Source of the DNA: Zoroaster sp. YZ-2022
Lineage: Eukaryota; Echinodermata; Asteroidea; Forcipulatida; Zoroasteridae
Assembly: GCA_029582265.1 (NCBI GenBank)
Contig: CM055817.1
Span: 28,390,258-28,454,257 of the forward strand
Length of the DNA stretch: 64,000 nt
Direction: 5' to 3'
The stretch's first letter is position 1; each line of letters opens with the position of its first letter. Positions 42,481 to 55,113 of this stretch are shown here, in pieces. Position numbers and translations under genes: made by a program. The notes below the pieces were generated by a model that was not told the DNA's origin, did not search any database, and was given only the letters and a program-made list of their open reading frames with translations.

Positions 42481-42651
42481 CTTTACTTCCTCCCGAACAC
42501 CTAGTGTTTGTTCAAACAAACACTTAAGCTCTAGTTTATTTCTGTTCCTTGTAGTCACAACAGATGTTATCAATCGGGGCTGGAATAAGTTGAGCTGTGT
42601 CAGTTTCTCTGGATTCTGGGAAAGGGTTGCTGAAAAGAGCAACTTTTGCAG

Positions 42652-45149
42652 CTGAAAAAAAAACAAAAAAACAAAAAAAAACAACATTAATTTAAAGGCA
42701 CGGTAATCTTCCAAATTTAAATGTGTTGAACTTCTGCAAACAAACAAAACAAACAAAAAACAAAAACAAAACAAATTCGCGTTTGTGGTCATGCGCATGA
42801 ACTAGTTTTTACATTAATCTCTAGTTCAAAACCTGCTATTTGTTTTCCATATTGTACTCAGTTCATGAGGTCCACCAATATGTATATAAACTGACCTGTG
42901 AAAACTCATGTGGAAATTTTTGAGAAATCATAAAAGCTGGTTAATATTCATGCAAATACACAAGTGAAGCAATCTACTGCGCACTGACACTTAAATCAAG
43001 CTATTTTACCGTTGTTCATGTCATGAAATTCTCTTTGCTATTGCATTTGAGTGATGCATGGGGATCAACACTCATGGGGTATATCAATGAGTGATAATGG
43101 ACCGAGCTGAATACGAGGTCCATTTTCACCCCTGACTTTGACCCCAGAAGTCTATATCCTATATGCATAAATGCCCAAGATAGTTAAGAGATTCTGATTT
43201 TATGAGAAGACTGGCCTTAAATGGTTGTTTAAGACCAGATGAGGCTGGCTCTTAAGAAGTGTGTCACATTCTAGCTTCCACATCATGCTGAATGCACAAT
43301 TTTAGCCAATCAGTGTAGATTAGTTATCTGTCAGGCACATATAGTATATGTGTTGATATTGCACACTTAAGTTCAGTCACTAACATGCTACAGCGCCCTC
43401 TCTTGGTTTTAGAAGTACAGTTTGTATGAAAACATGGCTGCTTAGGCATAGGACCAGGAATATAATATAACGGACACTTGCAACATAATCCAGTGTAATC
43501 CTTGCCATCCTGTCTCAATTAAAAACAGTACAGTATATACATGTGTACGCTTTCCACACATGTACACACATTTGAGTACAGTCAATCGACCTACTCCTAC
43601 AATCGGTGCTATTTTTTAAACAACCCATTCAGGCCACTCCAAACCATTAGCTGTTGCCAGTGGCCTCCTATGGTTACCCTTCTGTGCACTGTCACACCAC
43701 TGAGATTGCAGGGTAAGGTGGTCTCCCATTGATACATTAATGCAGGCCATACTAATATGTTCAAACATTTACAGTGACCTTGGGTGTCACACAGTTGATT
43801 TTGTAAGATTACTTGGAAAGGACAGCAGGCTTGTACATGTATGTACTGAAGGTTGCTCAAGAGCAGAATTTTGTGGATCGGAGTGGCCTCCATGTGTAGG
43901 AGGGTTGATAATCTGGTTATAAAATGTACCTTCCTTTCAAATCATGGAAACAAATGTGGCCTTTTGGAATACTTTGGATGCTGTAAGAGTGATTTGTTTA
44001 CAACTGACGTTTTCATACACATGAATAATTCATTTTGATGGAAAAACTGAAAAACCCTGAGACTGTTTGTGACATGCACATAAAAGCACAAGTTTCCAGC
44101 TTATCATGGTGGAAAGTGGCAATTAAGTAGTGTGTTTCTCCTGTTAATAAGCAATCTGGGCAGCAGGGTTTGAATTTGCCAGTGGTCTGCAGGCCAAATG
44201 CCAGTACAGCGGACTAGTCAAAACCCCTCGTACTCCAGCGGGATAGTCAAAATAACATGCATTGAATCCTGGTTGGCAATCTCCAACTGTCTTTGTCCTT
44301 CCTCAAAAATATTGACAGTTGTGGTCCATCTTGCAGATTCTTATAAAAATAACTTGAAAAACATGCAGACCAGTGAAAATGCTTGCGGAAAAGCTGAAAG
44401 TTAAACTTACTGGTCCAACCGACTAGTGAACAAAAAGTTAAGGGAAACCCCAATCATAACACACTGATCAGAATGTTGAGTTTTAAACCAAAGATCCTTA
44501 TCAGAACTACCATAAATCAGTTGTGCTTTTCACATATTTAGTCACTGACAATTATGTAATGCAGGAGTAATTGGTACCCCGGAAACACGTGTACACTGGT
44601 TTACGAACTTTGAATCCCGCTATAAATTTGTTAGATTGCTTTGTTGGAATGTGACATACTGTTCTGAGAAAAGTTATCTTGGCAAGTCTATTTCACTTGC
44701 AGTGACATCTAAGGTGACATACTTTCTCTTCAAAACTGCCGTTGAATGCTTTATATCTTGTTTAAAAAGTTGAAAAATGTTATGCATATTTTGATAACAC
44801 TATCGAACATGTAAAACATCACAACAGGGTACAACTTTCAGACTATGCTCAATTCAAATTGATTCGTTTGATAAAAACTTTAAATGGAAATAAAACAGAG
44901 GTTAAATGTTAAATACAAACTGTATGGAATGAAATATTTCTTAACAATATTTTAAGAGTTTCCAGAAAGGTCATGGTCACGGATTTTCACAAAACTGGCA
45001 CTGTTCTTTATATAAACAATGTCGTAATGTGTTAAAATTGGGCTATTTAATATGAAGAGCTTAATTGCGTGAGGGCGCACTTTTTCGTTTAGGACAAATT
45101 TGAGACAATTAATTTAATCAGGATGTCCTAAAATATACTTAAATTACAG
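42652..45149. other. Non-coding stretch, no gene seen
   Basis: Mirror of the left-arm region 6262-9110 but without the MITE at 8631-8938; the single TTAA of the empty site is at 42814-42817. Confidence 0.5.
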
Positions 45150-45410
45150 TCCAGGAAATGTTGGCTGAACTTGGATCAGATTGGTTATACTATATGCCTT
45201 CATTGTTCTTCATGGAATTTGACAGAATACTACAAAATGAGTTAACAGTCCTAGGCCCTACATTAATAATTCATAAGCTATCAGCCTTGAGAAAACTACG
45301 GAGAAAACTTAAGAAAAATATGCTGCAAGCAGTGGACCATTGTGGATACTGACATTGTGTGTTATTACGTTTTTAAAACATACAAACAATTAACAATTAT
45401 TTATTTGCAG
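45150..45410 (+). pseudogene. Right-arm copy of candidate exon, frameshifted
   Basis: It matches 5999-6258 with the same splice borders (TTACAG before, CAG/GTATTC after) but is 261 bp, not 260. The frame breaks after MLQA, giving VDHCGY and a stop. If the exon is real, this copy is broken. Confidence 0.3.
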
Positions 45411-45529
45411 GTATTCTCAAACAATATACATGTAATTAATAATCACAATTTTACGCAAAACTTAACTTGGTTTAAACTTGATGACGGTTTAAAATATCTC
45501 TTGAAATATCTCTCTCCCTGCTTTTGTTT

Positions 45530-46708
45530 TTCGTAAAGTATCTGAAGACAGAAAATCTACATTGGAATGAATACAAACAATGTGAATATCTCTCTCCCTG
45601 CTTTTGTTTTTCGTAAAGTATCTGAAGACAGAAAATCTACATTGGAATGAATACAAACAATGTGAATATCTCTCTCCCTGCTTTTGCTTTTAGTAAAGTA
45701 TCTGAAGACAGAAAATCTACATTGGAATGAATACAAACAATGTGAATATCTCTCTCCCTGCTTTTGCTTTTAGTAAAGTATCTGAAGACAGAAAATCTAC
45801 ATTGGAATGAATACAAACAATGTGAATATCTCTCCCTGCTTTTGTTTTTCGTAAAGTATCTGAAGACAGAAAATCTACATTGGAATGAATACAAACAATG
45901 TGAATATCTCTCTCCCTGCTTTTGCTTTTAGTAAAGTATCTGAAGACAGAAAATCTACATTGGAATGAATACAAACAATGTGAATATCTCTCTCCCTGCT
46001 TTTGCTTTTAGTAAAGTATCTGAAGACAGAAAATCTACATTGGAATGAATACAAACAATGTGAATATCTCTCTCCCTGCTTTTGTTTTTCGTAAAGTATC
46101 TGAAGACAGAAAATCTACATTGGAATGAATACAAACAATGTGAATATCTCTCTCCCTGCTTTTGTTTTTCGTAAAGTATCTGAAGACAGAAAATCTACAT
46201 TGGAATGAATACAAACAATGTGAATATCTCTCTCCCTGCTTTTGCTTTTAGTAAAGTATCTGAAGACAGAAATTCTACATTGGAATGAATACAAACAATG
46301 TGAATATCTCTCTCCCTGCTTTTGCTTTTAGTAAAGTATCTGAAGACAGAAATTCTACATTGGAATGAATACAAACAATGTGAATATCTCTCTCCCTGCT
46401 TTTGCTTTTAGTAAAGTATCTGAAGACAGAAATTCTACATTGGAATGAATACAAACAATGTGAATATCTCTCTCCCTGCTTTTGTTTTTCGTAAAGTATC
46501 TGAAGACAGAAAATCTACATTGGAATGAATACAAACAATGTGAATATCTCTCTCCCTGCTTTTGTTTTTCGTTAAGTATCTGAAGACAGAAATTCTACAT
46601 TGGAATGAATACAAACAATGTGAATATCTCTCTCCCTGCTTTTGTTTTTAGTAAAGTATCTGAAGACAGAAATTCTACATTGGAATGAATACAAACAATG
46701 TGAATACA
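45530..46708. repeat. 80-bp tandem repeat, about 15 copies
   Basis: TGTGAATA recurs every 80 bp from 45581 to 46699, with one 78-bp step at 45821-45899. Units alternate between GTTTTTCGTAAAG and GCTTTTAGTAAAG variants and between AAATCTAC and AATTCTAC. The left arm has about two copies (5739-5905). The 85-codon frames with FQCRFSVFRYFTK repeats are artefacts of the array. Confidence 0.95.
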
Positions 46709-46877
46709 TTTTCTCTATTTTCGACAGAATGAAACTTTCAGTTTTTCTTGATCCTTATAAAATGTGGTACACTTACATAATTTGTTTGTACCGAAAGCGT
46801 ATCGTTCCTTTGAGTTTGTATGATTGGGGATAAAAAATAAACATGGTCAAGAAAAAAGTAACAAGATGAGTGATGGT

Positions 46878-47021
46878 TAAGACGTCGAGAGGTTAAGACG
46901 TCTGCACTAGTAAGCAGGAAGTCGTGGGTTCGAATCCCGCCCGAGTCGCCTGTGCAGTTTTTTCACACACTCGAAAAGCACTGAGTATACAGTGCTATAC
47001 ACACGTAGGGCAAAACTAAAT
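46878..47021 (+). mobile_element. tRNA-derived SINE, right-arm copy
   Basis: Flanked by CAAGATGAGTGATGGT at 46862-46877 and 47022-47037. B box GGGTTCGAATCCC lies at about 46926-46938. It mirrors 5414-5557. Confidence 0.8.
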
Positions 47022-47037
47022 CAAGATGAGTGATGGT

Positions 47038-48628
47038 CTTCTTTGAATAAATCAAAATGAAACTTGACTTGACAGCAGTTGAGTTAGTTTTGGCTGGGAA
47101 AACTGACGAAAGATGGTGTCATATAATGGACCGTTGGACCTTGAACTATATATCGGGGAGCTAGCATGCAAAAAGACCCAGTGCTCCGCTGCTACATGTA
47201 ACTTTCACCTTATGTTGTAAGGAAAGGTGAACGTATGTAATGAAGGCACCAGCTGAATATGCCTGATATCCAGACAATGTTTTGGTAGGCACATTAGTGA
47301 CTCGTTCAAATTTTCTCGTGTTCCTTTATACCGAAGGGGCACCATATAATGGGAAGGCTTCGACCAACCACGCAAATATTTTCTGATTTTTTTCCTAGGA
47401 CTCCCCTCTCATACCCAAATCAACGATGTGGGTCTATTCAAGGTTGCAATGGCATCCCCAGCATATTAAAATACATGTAGGCCTATGTGGAAAATACTGT
47501 TTTTGACCAAAATGGCCAACAGATAGGTAAAGCGCCCTATTACAGCGACATACGGAAATTTGTATGACCTCATTCGATATAGTTTGTTGAACTTAACATC
47601 CCAACGAAAGTGACTGTAAATCTGCCTGAGAAAAGAAATTGCACCATGCATGCAGTCAGTGTACGTTCAGCATATTTAATCCATACGGCAAGGTGGAAAG
47701 CCACACCTGCAGTCACTTTGTGAGTTATAAGCAACAAAAATATTTAAAAATATTTCACTTCGTAAATTAATTTTGTAGCATACTTTTATGTGATGTGTTA
47801 TACCAAAATCCGACACATTTGGGCAAGAAATCAAAATTGATTTGGTTATTGATAATGAAAGTAGAGATCTTCAGCTTTACAATGATAGCTTTCTTATAGT
47901 TGGACTTGCAAAAGCGGAATTACGTAATTTTTAAGTATGTTTTTACGAAAACGCTAAACAGAGTTATTGCCCTTTAAAGTTACAAATTTCATTTGGTATA
48001 ATTTAAGTAATTAACTTCTTACAAAGGTACTTCATTTACCCTAGCAACGGGCATTACAAAAGAATAACATTGCCTGATATTGCTTTATTAAGGGTTTTAT
48101 ATATATTCATTGTTTGGCTATTTCTCATTTCTGAGCTCTTTCCAATTCAGTCAGATTTCGGTAGAACACATCACATAATTACAATTGCACTCTGATACAC
48201 TCAATAAAACATTAAATTAATATTTGTTCGTTTCGTATTGGTTCTATTTTATTTTATTTTTTATACATGGTTGATTTTGAATAAAGGTGGGCGGGGCGGG
48301 ACACACGTCCCCTGGATCTGCCACTACGTTGTTGTACGTACATGTTTGATGCTTAGTATGATGGTCTCAGACAATCAAGAAAGCACGTAATCATTTTATA
48401 ATTTACCATCCCTTTGCTAATTAATAGTTTGGACGTGAGCATCGTTGTTTGCCAACGGCAACATTAAGTGGTTGTCTGTCCCCAAAGCAGTTTGATTGAT
48501 ATTACTTGAAACCATAAGATTTATTTTTTTAATGGGTGATTACTCAAATGAGACAATATAAGTGGTTGGGTGATCCATCAGTCTTATTTTCTGGCTACCA
48601 AGTCAGAGTTTTTAATGCAGGTTTGAAC
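47038..48628. other. Non-coding stretch, no gene seen
   Basis: Mirror of about 3854-5397. A roughly 30-bp insertion near 47322-47358 (CCTTTATACCGAAGG region) is present here only. Confidence 0.4.
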
Positions 48629-48636
48629 TTGTACAA

Positions 48637-48822
48637 CAGCGGCGTAGCCAGGAAATTTTCAGTGGGGGGGGGGAGCACAGGGGTATGGGTTTTTCCCTTT
48701 TTAAAATTTTTTTTTTTGGGGGGGGGGGCACTATCGTGATTTTTCGTGGGGGGGGCGCACCTGGTGGAACTGGAAATTTGTGGGGGGACGTGCCCCCTAG
48801 GCCCCCCATGGCTACGCCGCTG
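48637..48822. mobile_element. hAT-type MITE, right-arm copy
   Basis: It has TTGTACAA at 48629-48636 and 48823-48830 and TIR CAGCGGCGTAGCCA. It is 186 bp, slightly longer than the left copy because of homopolymer differences. Confidence 0.85.
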
Positions 48823-48893
48823 TTGTACAATGCAATGCAATATACAATACAATACAATGCAATGCGTTGCAATGCGTTGCAATGCAATGCAAT

Positions 48894-50527
48894 AAAATCA
48901 ACTTCATTATCACATCCTGTGAAATTCCACTGCCCGTTTACATACATGTAATAAACGCATTAAGAGGGATTAACAAAGAAAACAAAAAGTAGTCGACATT
49001 TGTTCTTTTTTATAGAATAATTTGTTTATTAGGGTTTCAGCCTGGCCGTCGAAAGCCTATTGTTTTTGTTCAATTATTTTTCTTCTTGTTTCCGCCAAAA
49101 TCCCATAGGTTTAACACGTGAAATTTGTCGATGGATGATGTCCGACAGAGCATCAAATGCATCACAAAACATGCAGCATGAAAGCTCGTAATGTGACTCA
49201 GTTTTGTAGAACCAATTACGTCATCATTACCTCAGTAAATGTTATTTTATTAACATTTTAGTCCAATCGGCGGGAAATATAGATTGGCGAGAACGGACAA
49301 GTCGACCTAAACAAAGAGTGTGACCCTGCAGGGGGTTAAGACATCTCGACCCTTGTGAAAACTCGACCAGTAAACAAAACTCGACACACGAGCTGTCATA
49401 TAAGCACTTGGCATTTTCGCATAAAAACAAAACGTGCACCATATGAAAGCTCATAATGTAACTTAGTTTCTAAAACAATTACGTCATCATTACGTCAGTA
49501 AATACTATTTCATTAACATTTTGGTGTAATCTGCGAAGATTATGATGTATTCAATATAAACTTCGAAATGTTATTGCTCGAATTTACCAACTATGGGTAG
49601 AATGTGCTATCATCCTTTCTCACCCTTTATCACGATAGCAATAAAAAATAGTGAACGTTCTATTGTCATTCAACTCTTGTCGGTGGTGGTTTTGCAGAAT
49701 GGGAAATTTCCACAGGGACTGTACACGTTGGTATGATTACGTGACGACGTAGTGTTTGTACACAGCTACAGGGTTTGAACACATGGGTTGATTCTACAAT
49801 ACGATGTTCTTTGTTTTCGTATGTTTGAATCGTTTGAGAATCGTTGCACACATTTAATGGAATGGCATTAACTTGATTCGTTACATCCTTTGCATTTATC
49901 CACATACAAATTGTCTCAAACGTCTGGGGGACAATGAAATGTGTGCGTATACAATGATTACAGTTAATGCGTTTTAAGTTTATTTCAATATATCGTAAAT
50001 ACTAAACAAAGAACTCAGTGTCCCAATAATTATCAATATACATGTAGCCGATTTGTTGCAATTTTGTACTATTGTAGTAATATCTGTACAGATAATACTG
50101 CAAACAATAATGTTAATTTCGAACAATAACAAACACCTCATCAGTCTCCTGCCACCTACTGTCCCCAAAAAAACTCCCTCTCACAGTCTCATCTACCCAC
50201 CCGTCCTGTCGATCGGGTCTTGCCTAAAATTACGTTTGGACGAGTTAGTACTACTTGGACGCTTATGGAACACACAATGTAACTTTTGTATCCAAGGACT
50301 ACAATTAATGCGCCTTTTCAGTTTATTTCACTATATCATAACTTTCTTAACACTAAACAAAGAACTTGAGGCATCAGTGCCCAATATTATCAATACATCC
50401 GAAACCCAAGTCAGCATTTTCTTCAAAAGTTTAACCTCTAGTTTCATTTGTTTAACTCAAACAGATGACACTAAGAACTTGCAAGATATAAAATTGACAC
50501 TTAGGTGCACATATTTCTTCTAATATA
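48894..50527. other. Non-coding stretch, no gene seen
   Basis: Mirror of 1815-3590. It lacks the 150-bp Penelope unit; the empty target ATATACATGT is at 50036-50045. Confidence 0.5.
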
Positions 50528-51047
50528 GGTTTTCCCGGCCAATTTCAACAAAAAATCATTCAATTTCATCAACACGCTTTCAAATTCACGCGATTTTGAT
50601 AATTCAATCCAACTAGGGTTTATCTTTCGATATTATTGCATTCAATTTCGTTTTCGTGCACACATGATTTCTTTCTTTTCATTCTATTTCGTTTATAGGC
50701 ATTCAAAACTACAAGATCACCATTCTTATGTTGAATATCTACCACATTTTCGCAATAGGTGCAATCAAATTCAGAGTCATCGAAGCGCACCAGCCTGTTG
50801 CTGCTGGCTTTGACGAAATTGAATGAACTTAGCGACCATTTGAAATTGAATGATCTTATTTGTCGAGTGAATGCTCAAGTGTTGAAATTGAATGATCTTA
50901 TTTGTCGAGTGATCGCTCAGGTGTTGAAATTGAATGACTCTTTTTAACTGTTGAATGCTGATGTAGCTGAGCATTTATTTTCAAACGAAATTGAATGAGC
51001 CGGGTATCAAATTGAATTATTTTTTTCCGAAATTGGCCGGGAAAACC
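50528..51047. mobile_element. MITE with mirrored subterminal motif, right-arm copy
   Basis: Mirror of 1295-1814, the same 520-bp length, flanked by TATA-type sites. Confidence 0.75.
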
Positions 51048-52897
51048 TATAAAACAACTTGTACTCATAAATACGAAGTCGACTACAAGTTTCTGTGTGA
51101 TTCTCCCGATGATTTTTCAAGCAAATTCACTTAAAATATAATAATTGGAAGTCTATTTATGACAAGGTTTATTCGTCTGAGCCTCTTACCTCTCTATCTA
51201 GACCACTTTAATACTTTCAGTCTGATGTTCTGCTTCCAGAAACTAGGAAAAATGTATTTTACAAAAACGTTAAAACTGTCCAAATACAAAATAATTAGTT
51301 GTCCACTTTTGTTTCCCCATAGTATACTATAGGGGCTTTAAATATTCTGGGTCAGTCCATATTTCCTATTTTCCCTACATCGTATTTTGTTCTAATTCCA
51401 TTTGTTTCTATTCAGGTTGCTGTGTAGTGTTTTAGTACATACATCATGCAATCATTTATTTCACAATCCCTCAACCAATTAAAATACAATGGATGATGGC
51501 ATGATGACAGCTTAATAGCTATTTGCCTCGAGCATTGTTTGCCAACACATTATTTATATAAAACACAAGGACTTTTTTAATGAACTGTTAGCTGGTGATC
51601 ACTCACGTAGCATGATAATTGACAGGGAACAATATAAAAAAGTCCAATTAAAACAAGATGAAGCTAAGATAAGCTTTTATAATCCATCAGCCATGTGACT
51701 TTATAATGTAGGTTTAATTTGTTGATGAAGGATCTTAATTGCGTATATGGCCGAGTGCAATACATAATTCACAACATCAATTACGGTGCAACATTAGCAA
51801 TTGCCAGATTATCTAGGCTAATTAACAAATTGCTATCTAAAACTAACTTGGTGTAATTTTGGTACACTTATCGATCATCATTATTCGGTCTGAAATGTTT
51901 TCATATAGATACAACAGGAATTGTTGTGTCGCATTTACAAAAAAAAAAAAAAAAAAAAACCCACTGTACTCCTATTGTGATGAAACATGCACAGGTTTGT
52001 AGTTTGAAGATATATTTCTTTAAACCTAGGCCTATAGAGGGTTGAAATTAACGTACGTACGTATAACCAAATACAAATGTTATAGGCCTACCTTCCCTTT
52101 CACCAAGGACATCTCCAGATTACAGAAATGGGTAGACCCAAACATTTACGTATCTCAAATTCACAACCGACATATGTCGTCTTTGTTGTTCTTAGATTGT
52201 GCCTGTGGTCCAGGGAGGAATGGCAGTAAGTTGCACCAACCGTCACAGAAAAGTGGGTGGATGAATTTGTTACTGTCCCAGTAATTCTCAGTGATCGCGA
52301 AGCTTAAAAAATGTTTAAGATATGTGTTAAGATATGATACTTTTTTGTTCAAAGAATAACCGCCATAAAATATATATACTTGACAGCCACGTTTGTTTAA
52401 AAGCTCACTTGCCTTCTTCCATAACAAATAAAATAAAAATAATGCTACTCTTGTTAAAATATTGTAATAAAACGCTTCAAACATGGTTGTTAAACAAAAC
52501 AAAAACATAAACAAATTCTAGTTAGAAAAATAGTAAGTGTGCAAAAGACAACACGAGAAAATAAATCATTTTGAATGGGCGTTATAGTTTATACATAATG
52601 ATTGTAGTCAAATATGATGTATCTGGGAAATAGATCAGGCAGAAACATGATTGATTCATTGTGAAGAACTGCGCTGAGGTTTTCAACCAATTAAAAACAC
52701 CCGTCTGGGTGTTAAACAATGCATATATAATTTGTCCCGTGTACTGGCTGGACATAATACAGGCGGTTTTCTTCTGGTAAACATTGAAGCGGTTTCATGA
52801 AGAACAAATCGGCAAGGCGCTACTGGCACTGTTGTATTCCCCCAAATAATACCCTCTTGTTTTCAGTGGGTAAGTAGTTTATTTTTTAGTTAAGCCG
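51048..52897. other. Non-coding stretch, no gene seen
   Basis: It is mirrored in the left arm up to about 52165; beyond that it is single copy. A poly-A run lies at 51941-51959. Weak open frames occur at 52042-52284 and 52161-52514 without recognisable domains. Confidence 0.4.
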
Positions 52898-52899
52898 TA

Positions 52900-53176
52900 C
52901 ACTGTAAAAAATGTCTGTATTTTTACAGAGAAAATTTCACAGAAACAGTATGTTTTTTATTTTCACAACACTTAAATACAGATTACAGCCATTTGCTTGG
53001 ATTTCAAATAACAAATTGCCTGTATTTTTAACATATGGATGTAAAATTATTTTACAGATTTTTGTAAACTATAAAAGCAAATTGGGGCGTTATCTTAAAA
53101 AAAAAAAACATCTGTATTTTTACATCAAAGTGTCTGGCGATGCTGCTGCCATCACTTTTGATGTAAATTTACAGTG
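52900..53176. mobile_element. Short TIR element with TA target
   Basis: The ends are CACTGTAAAAAATGTC and ATGTAAATTTACAGTG, flanked by TA on both sides. The interior repeats CTGTATTTTTAC-like words in both orientations. A Tc1/mariner-type MITE is possible; the TIR is short. Confidence 0.5.
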
Positions 53177-53179
53177 TAG

Positions 53180-54674
53180 CTAAATCGTTGCGTGCCCGTT
53201 ATGAATACAGCCACTGATCTGTGTTCAGCGTCTAGTTGAAGTACTCATACGCGTTTTCTCATAATCAAGTAAATTAGTTTGTACTCGTATTCTTGAAAGA
53301 GTACTCAGTCTGTCTGCTATTGCTGACAGATGCATGATATACAGAACAGTTCACGTAACGCTAGTCACGACGCTATATTTACAGACCTGAAGGGTTGTTT
53401 GAAAATGGGTAGCTGCGTTATGGAGAAAATATTTCTTTTTATTTTCTTCAAGAAGTGTAAAAATTGGAAACAAAAATCAGTGGGAAGAAATGTTAAAATA
53501 ATTGTTGGGTATTTTTTGGCAAGGCAAACTCACTTGCCAAGCTTGGGGATCTGGTGGTACGGTGGTAGTGGTGGTGATGGTGGGGGGGGGGGGTCAACAA
53601 GGATCCAAGGGGAAACATGGCAGAAAGAAAAGGGGGCAAGCTAAAGAGGTGTCACACAAAAGTGTGGTCAATTAACATTGCATGGTGAATAATACAGTAC
53701 TATAGGGGAACATGTCTTCTTTGTCCCCTAGATCCGTCAATGCTTACCTAGCCTACTAGCCTGTACTTATCTGCACGAAGTTAGTGTTAGGAAATTAATT
53801 ATTAATTATGTTTCATTTTTTGGCGGTTTCGATTGCTTTTCAGATATGAGTAATACTTAATTGTTTAATTAATTGTTCGCTTGGAATGATGGTGAGCGAT
53901 CATTATTGTTACAGACCATATTTATATGTTTGATTTGATTGTCAGTGCCAGCGTTTAGGGATCTTATATATCCAATCTTGTGCATTCCCCGCTGTTATAC
54001 TTGATCCCGCTTCCCGCAAGTAAGATCAAGCTTGCAGGATCTGATCCATAGATCTCTTCGCAAATACCACAAAGACCTAACATCCCCAGATATTGTCTAT
54101 AAATGTTTCAATCACACTAAATAACATTTAGCCATGCTTTTCTTCAATTATTGTGTTCACTTTAATAATGCAGCTATATATGTAGATGGTTCTATTACAA
54201 ACTACACAGTAACGTGGGAAAAAGTTACCAATGATCAGCAACTACACCAAGATGCAACGTGCACGTATAAATTTGCATATTATCCCACATTCATCCTTTG
54301 TGTACACTGAACATTTCGTTCAGTGCAGTGTTATCGTCGGTGGCTTGAACGCGATTCGAAACATTTTGTACTTTTTGGAGATTTATTCAATTCTATTTCA
54401 CCTTCACGAGGCCCCTACTTACAAAATATCATTTTAATCATAACAAATAAAAGTAATATTTTTAGCGCACCCATATCGGAAGATTTATCAATGAGAAAAT
54501 AATAATCAGAATTTCCTGTGTTCTTTTCCCCGAACTAAATTTTGATGAGTTCTGATTATTTGACAATGACAAATAAATGCGTTTCCTAATTTATTTTTTT
54601 ATAAAAAAATTTGATTGTTATGTAACTGAAAGACATTTCCTCTTTTTGAGGAAATATTATCATAATTTATTTGT
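53180..54674. other. Non-coding stretch, no gene seen
   Basis: A G-rich, GGT/GGG run lies at 53553-53592. No domain-bearing frame and no convincing exon were seen. Confidence 0.4.
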
Positions 54675-54678
54675 TTAA

Positions 54679-55113
54679 AGAGGGGCTCTCAGGTCAAATT
54701 CCTTTTTGTGCTACACTCATTTTCCAATAGATGAAAGTGGACAAATATGACAAAATCTCTAACCATTCATTTTTAAAATGTTGTAAAATGTCATTTTATT
54801 TGAAATATGTCGTCATTTGATGTCAACAATAAATGGGTCTGTACATTCCATACAGGAATTTTTCAAAAAGTCAAAATCAAGGAATGAACTAAAAAATATC
54901 CGTACAAAAGTGTACAGACCCATTTATTTGAAATGTGACGTCATTGGATGTTTTTGGATGTTAACAAATTTCACACTGGAAGTGTCTCAAATACAATGGC
55001 ACTTTACACCGTTTTAATGTGAGATAAGGACTCGTGATATTTTTTCCATTTTCAAAGGACTCGATCTATTGGAAAGTGCATCACAAAACTGAATTTAACC
55101 GTAGAGCCCCTCT
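54679..55113. mobile_element. TTAA-type MITE with internal inverted repeat
   Basis: TTAA lies at 54675-54678 and 55114-55117. The ends AGAGGGGCTCT and AGAGCCCCTCT are perfect complements. A second inverted pair, AATAAATGGGTCTGTACA and TGTACAGACCCATTTATT, lies inside (about 54827-54844 and 54910-54930). The element is 435 bp and non-coding. Confidence 0.8.

Larger units (their letters stand above)
35672..42534 (+). mobile_element. Helentron-like element inserted in DDX51 exon
   Basis: The insert boundaries are exact by comparison with the intact exon at 9111-9305. The 5' end is a hairpin AGGTGTTCGGGT...ACCCGAAACACCT followed by (CTT)n. The 3' end has CCGAACACCT, a perfect hairpin AGTGTTTGTTCAAACAAACACT, TTAAGCT and terminal CTAG, followed by T. 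The site is a run of T, with a net gain of two T. A 3' hairpin ending in CTAG, asymmetric ends, T-rich target and internal tandem repeats fit helentrons and their non-autonomous relatives. No Rep/helicase ORF is visible. Without the nested LINE the element is about 4.6 kb. A relative is at 58170-63252. Confidence 0.65.
32447..42651 (-). pseudogene. DDX51: DDX51 second copy or allele, exon split by transposon
   Basis: The three exons match the left arm: 42651-42535 joined to 35671-35592 (the equivalent of 9111-9305), 34159-33927 and 32612-32447. Splice sites are conserved and the middle exon encodes the identical peptide. The first exon is interrupted between 42535 and 35671 by a 6863-bp helentron-like element, leaving two extra bases (197 against 195 coding bases). 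The last exon (the 13088-13237 equivalent) is missing because the sequence ends at the 500-N gap. If this is an allele, the animal is heterozygous for a disrupted DDX51; if it is a paralogue, it is a pseudogene. Confidence 0.85.
32050..52165 (-). repeat. Right arm of large inverted duplication
   Basis: This is the reverse complement of 185-12830, longer because of a 6.9-kb insertion (35672-42534), an expanded 80-bp tandem array (45530-46708) and an expanded 81-bp minisatellite at the inner end. It starts directly after a 500-N gap. The near identity, together with clean empty sites for left-arm insertions (50036-50045 and 42814-42817), fits an alternative haplotype of the same locus. A genuine inverted segmental duplication cannot be excluded from sequence alone. 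Confidence 0.9.

Noticed and set aside
45637..45974. 85-codon frames with FQCRFSVFRYFTK repeats
   Set aside because: They are by-products of the 80-bp tandem array; the frame shifts from unit to unit.
45530..46708. CRISPR array
   Set aside because: The 80-bp units are contiguous with no unique spacers, in a eukaryotic genome.
46878..46950. Functional tRNA gene
   Set aside because: The T arm and B box are good, but the acceptor stem has no 5' partner and the segment is bounded by a 16-bp duplication as part of a 144-bp SINE.
185..52165. Genuine 20-kb palindrome as a new amplification system
   Set aside because: The 500-N gap, allele-like insertion polymorphisms and VNTR differences make haplotype mis-scaffolding more likely. 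It is kept as a finding because reads could show otherwise.
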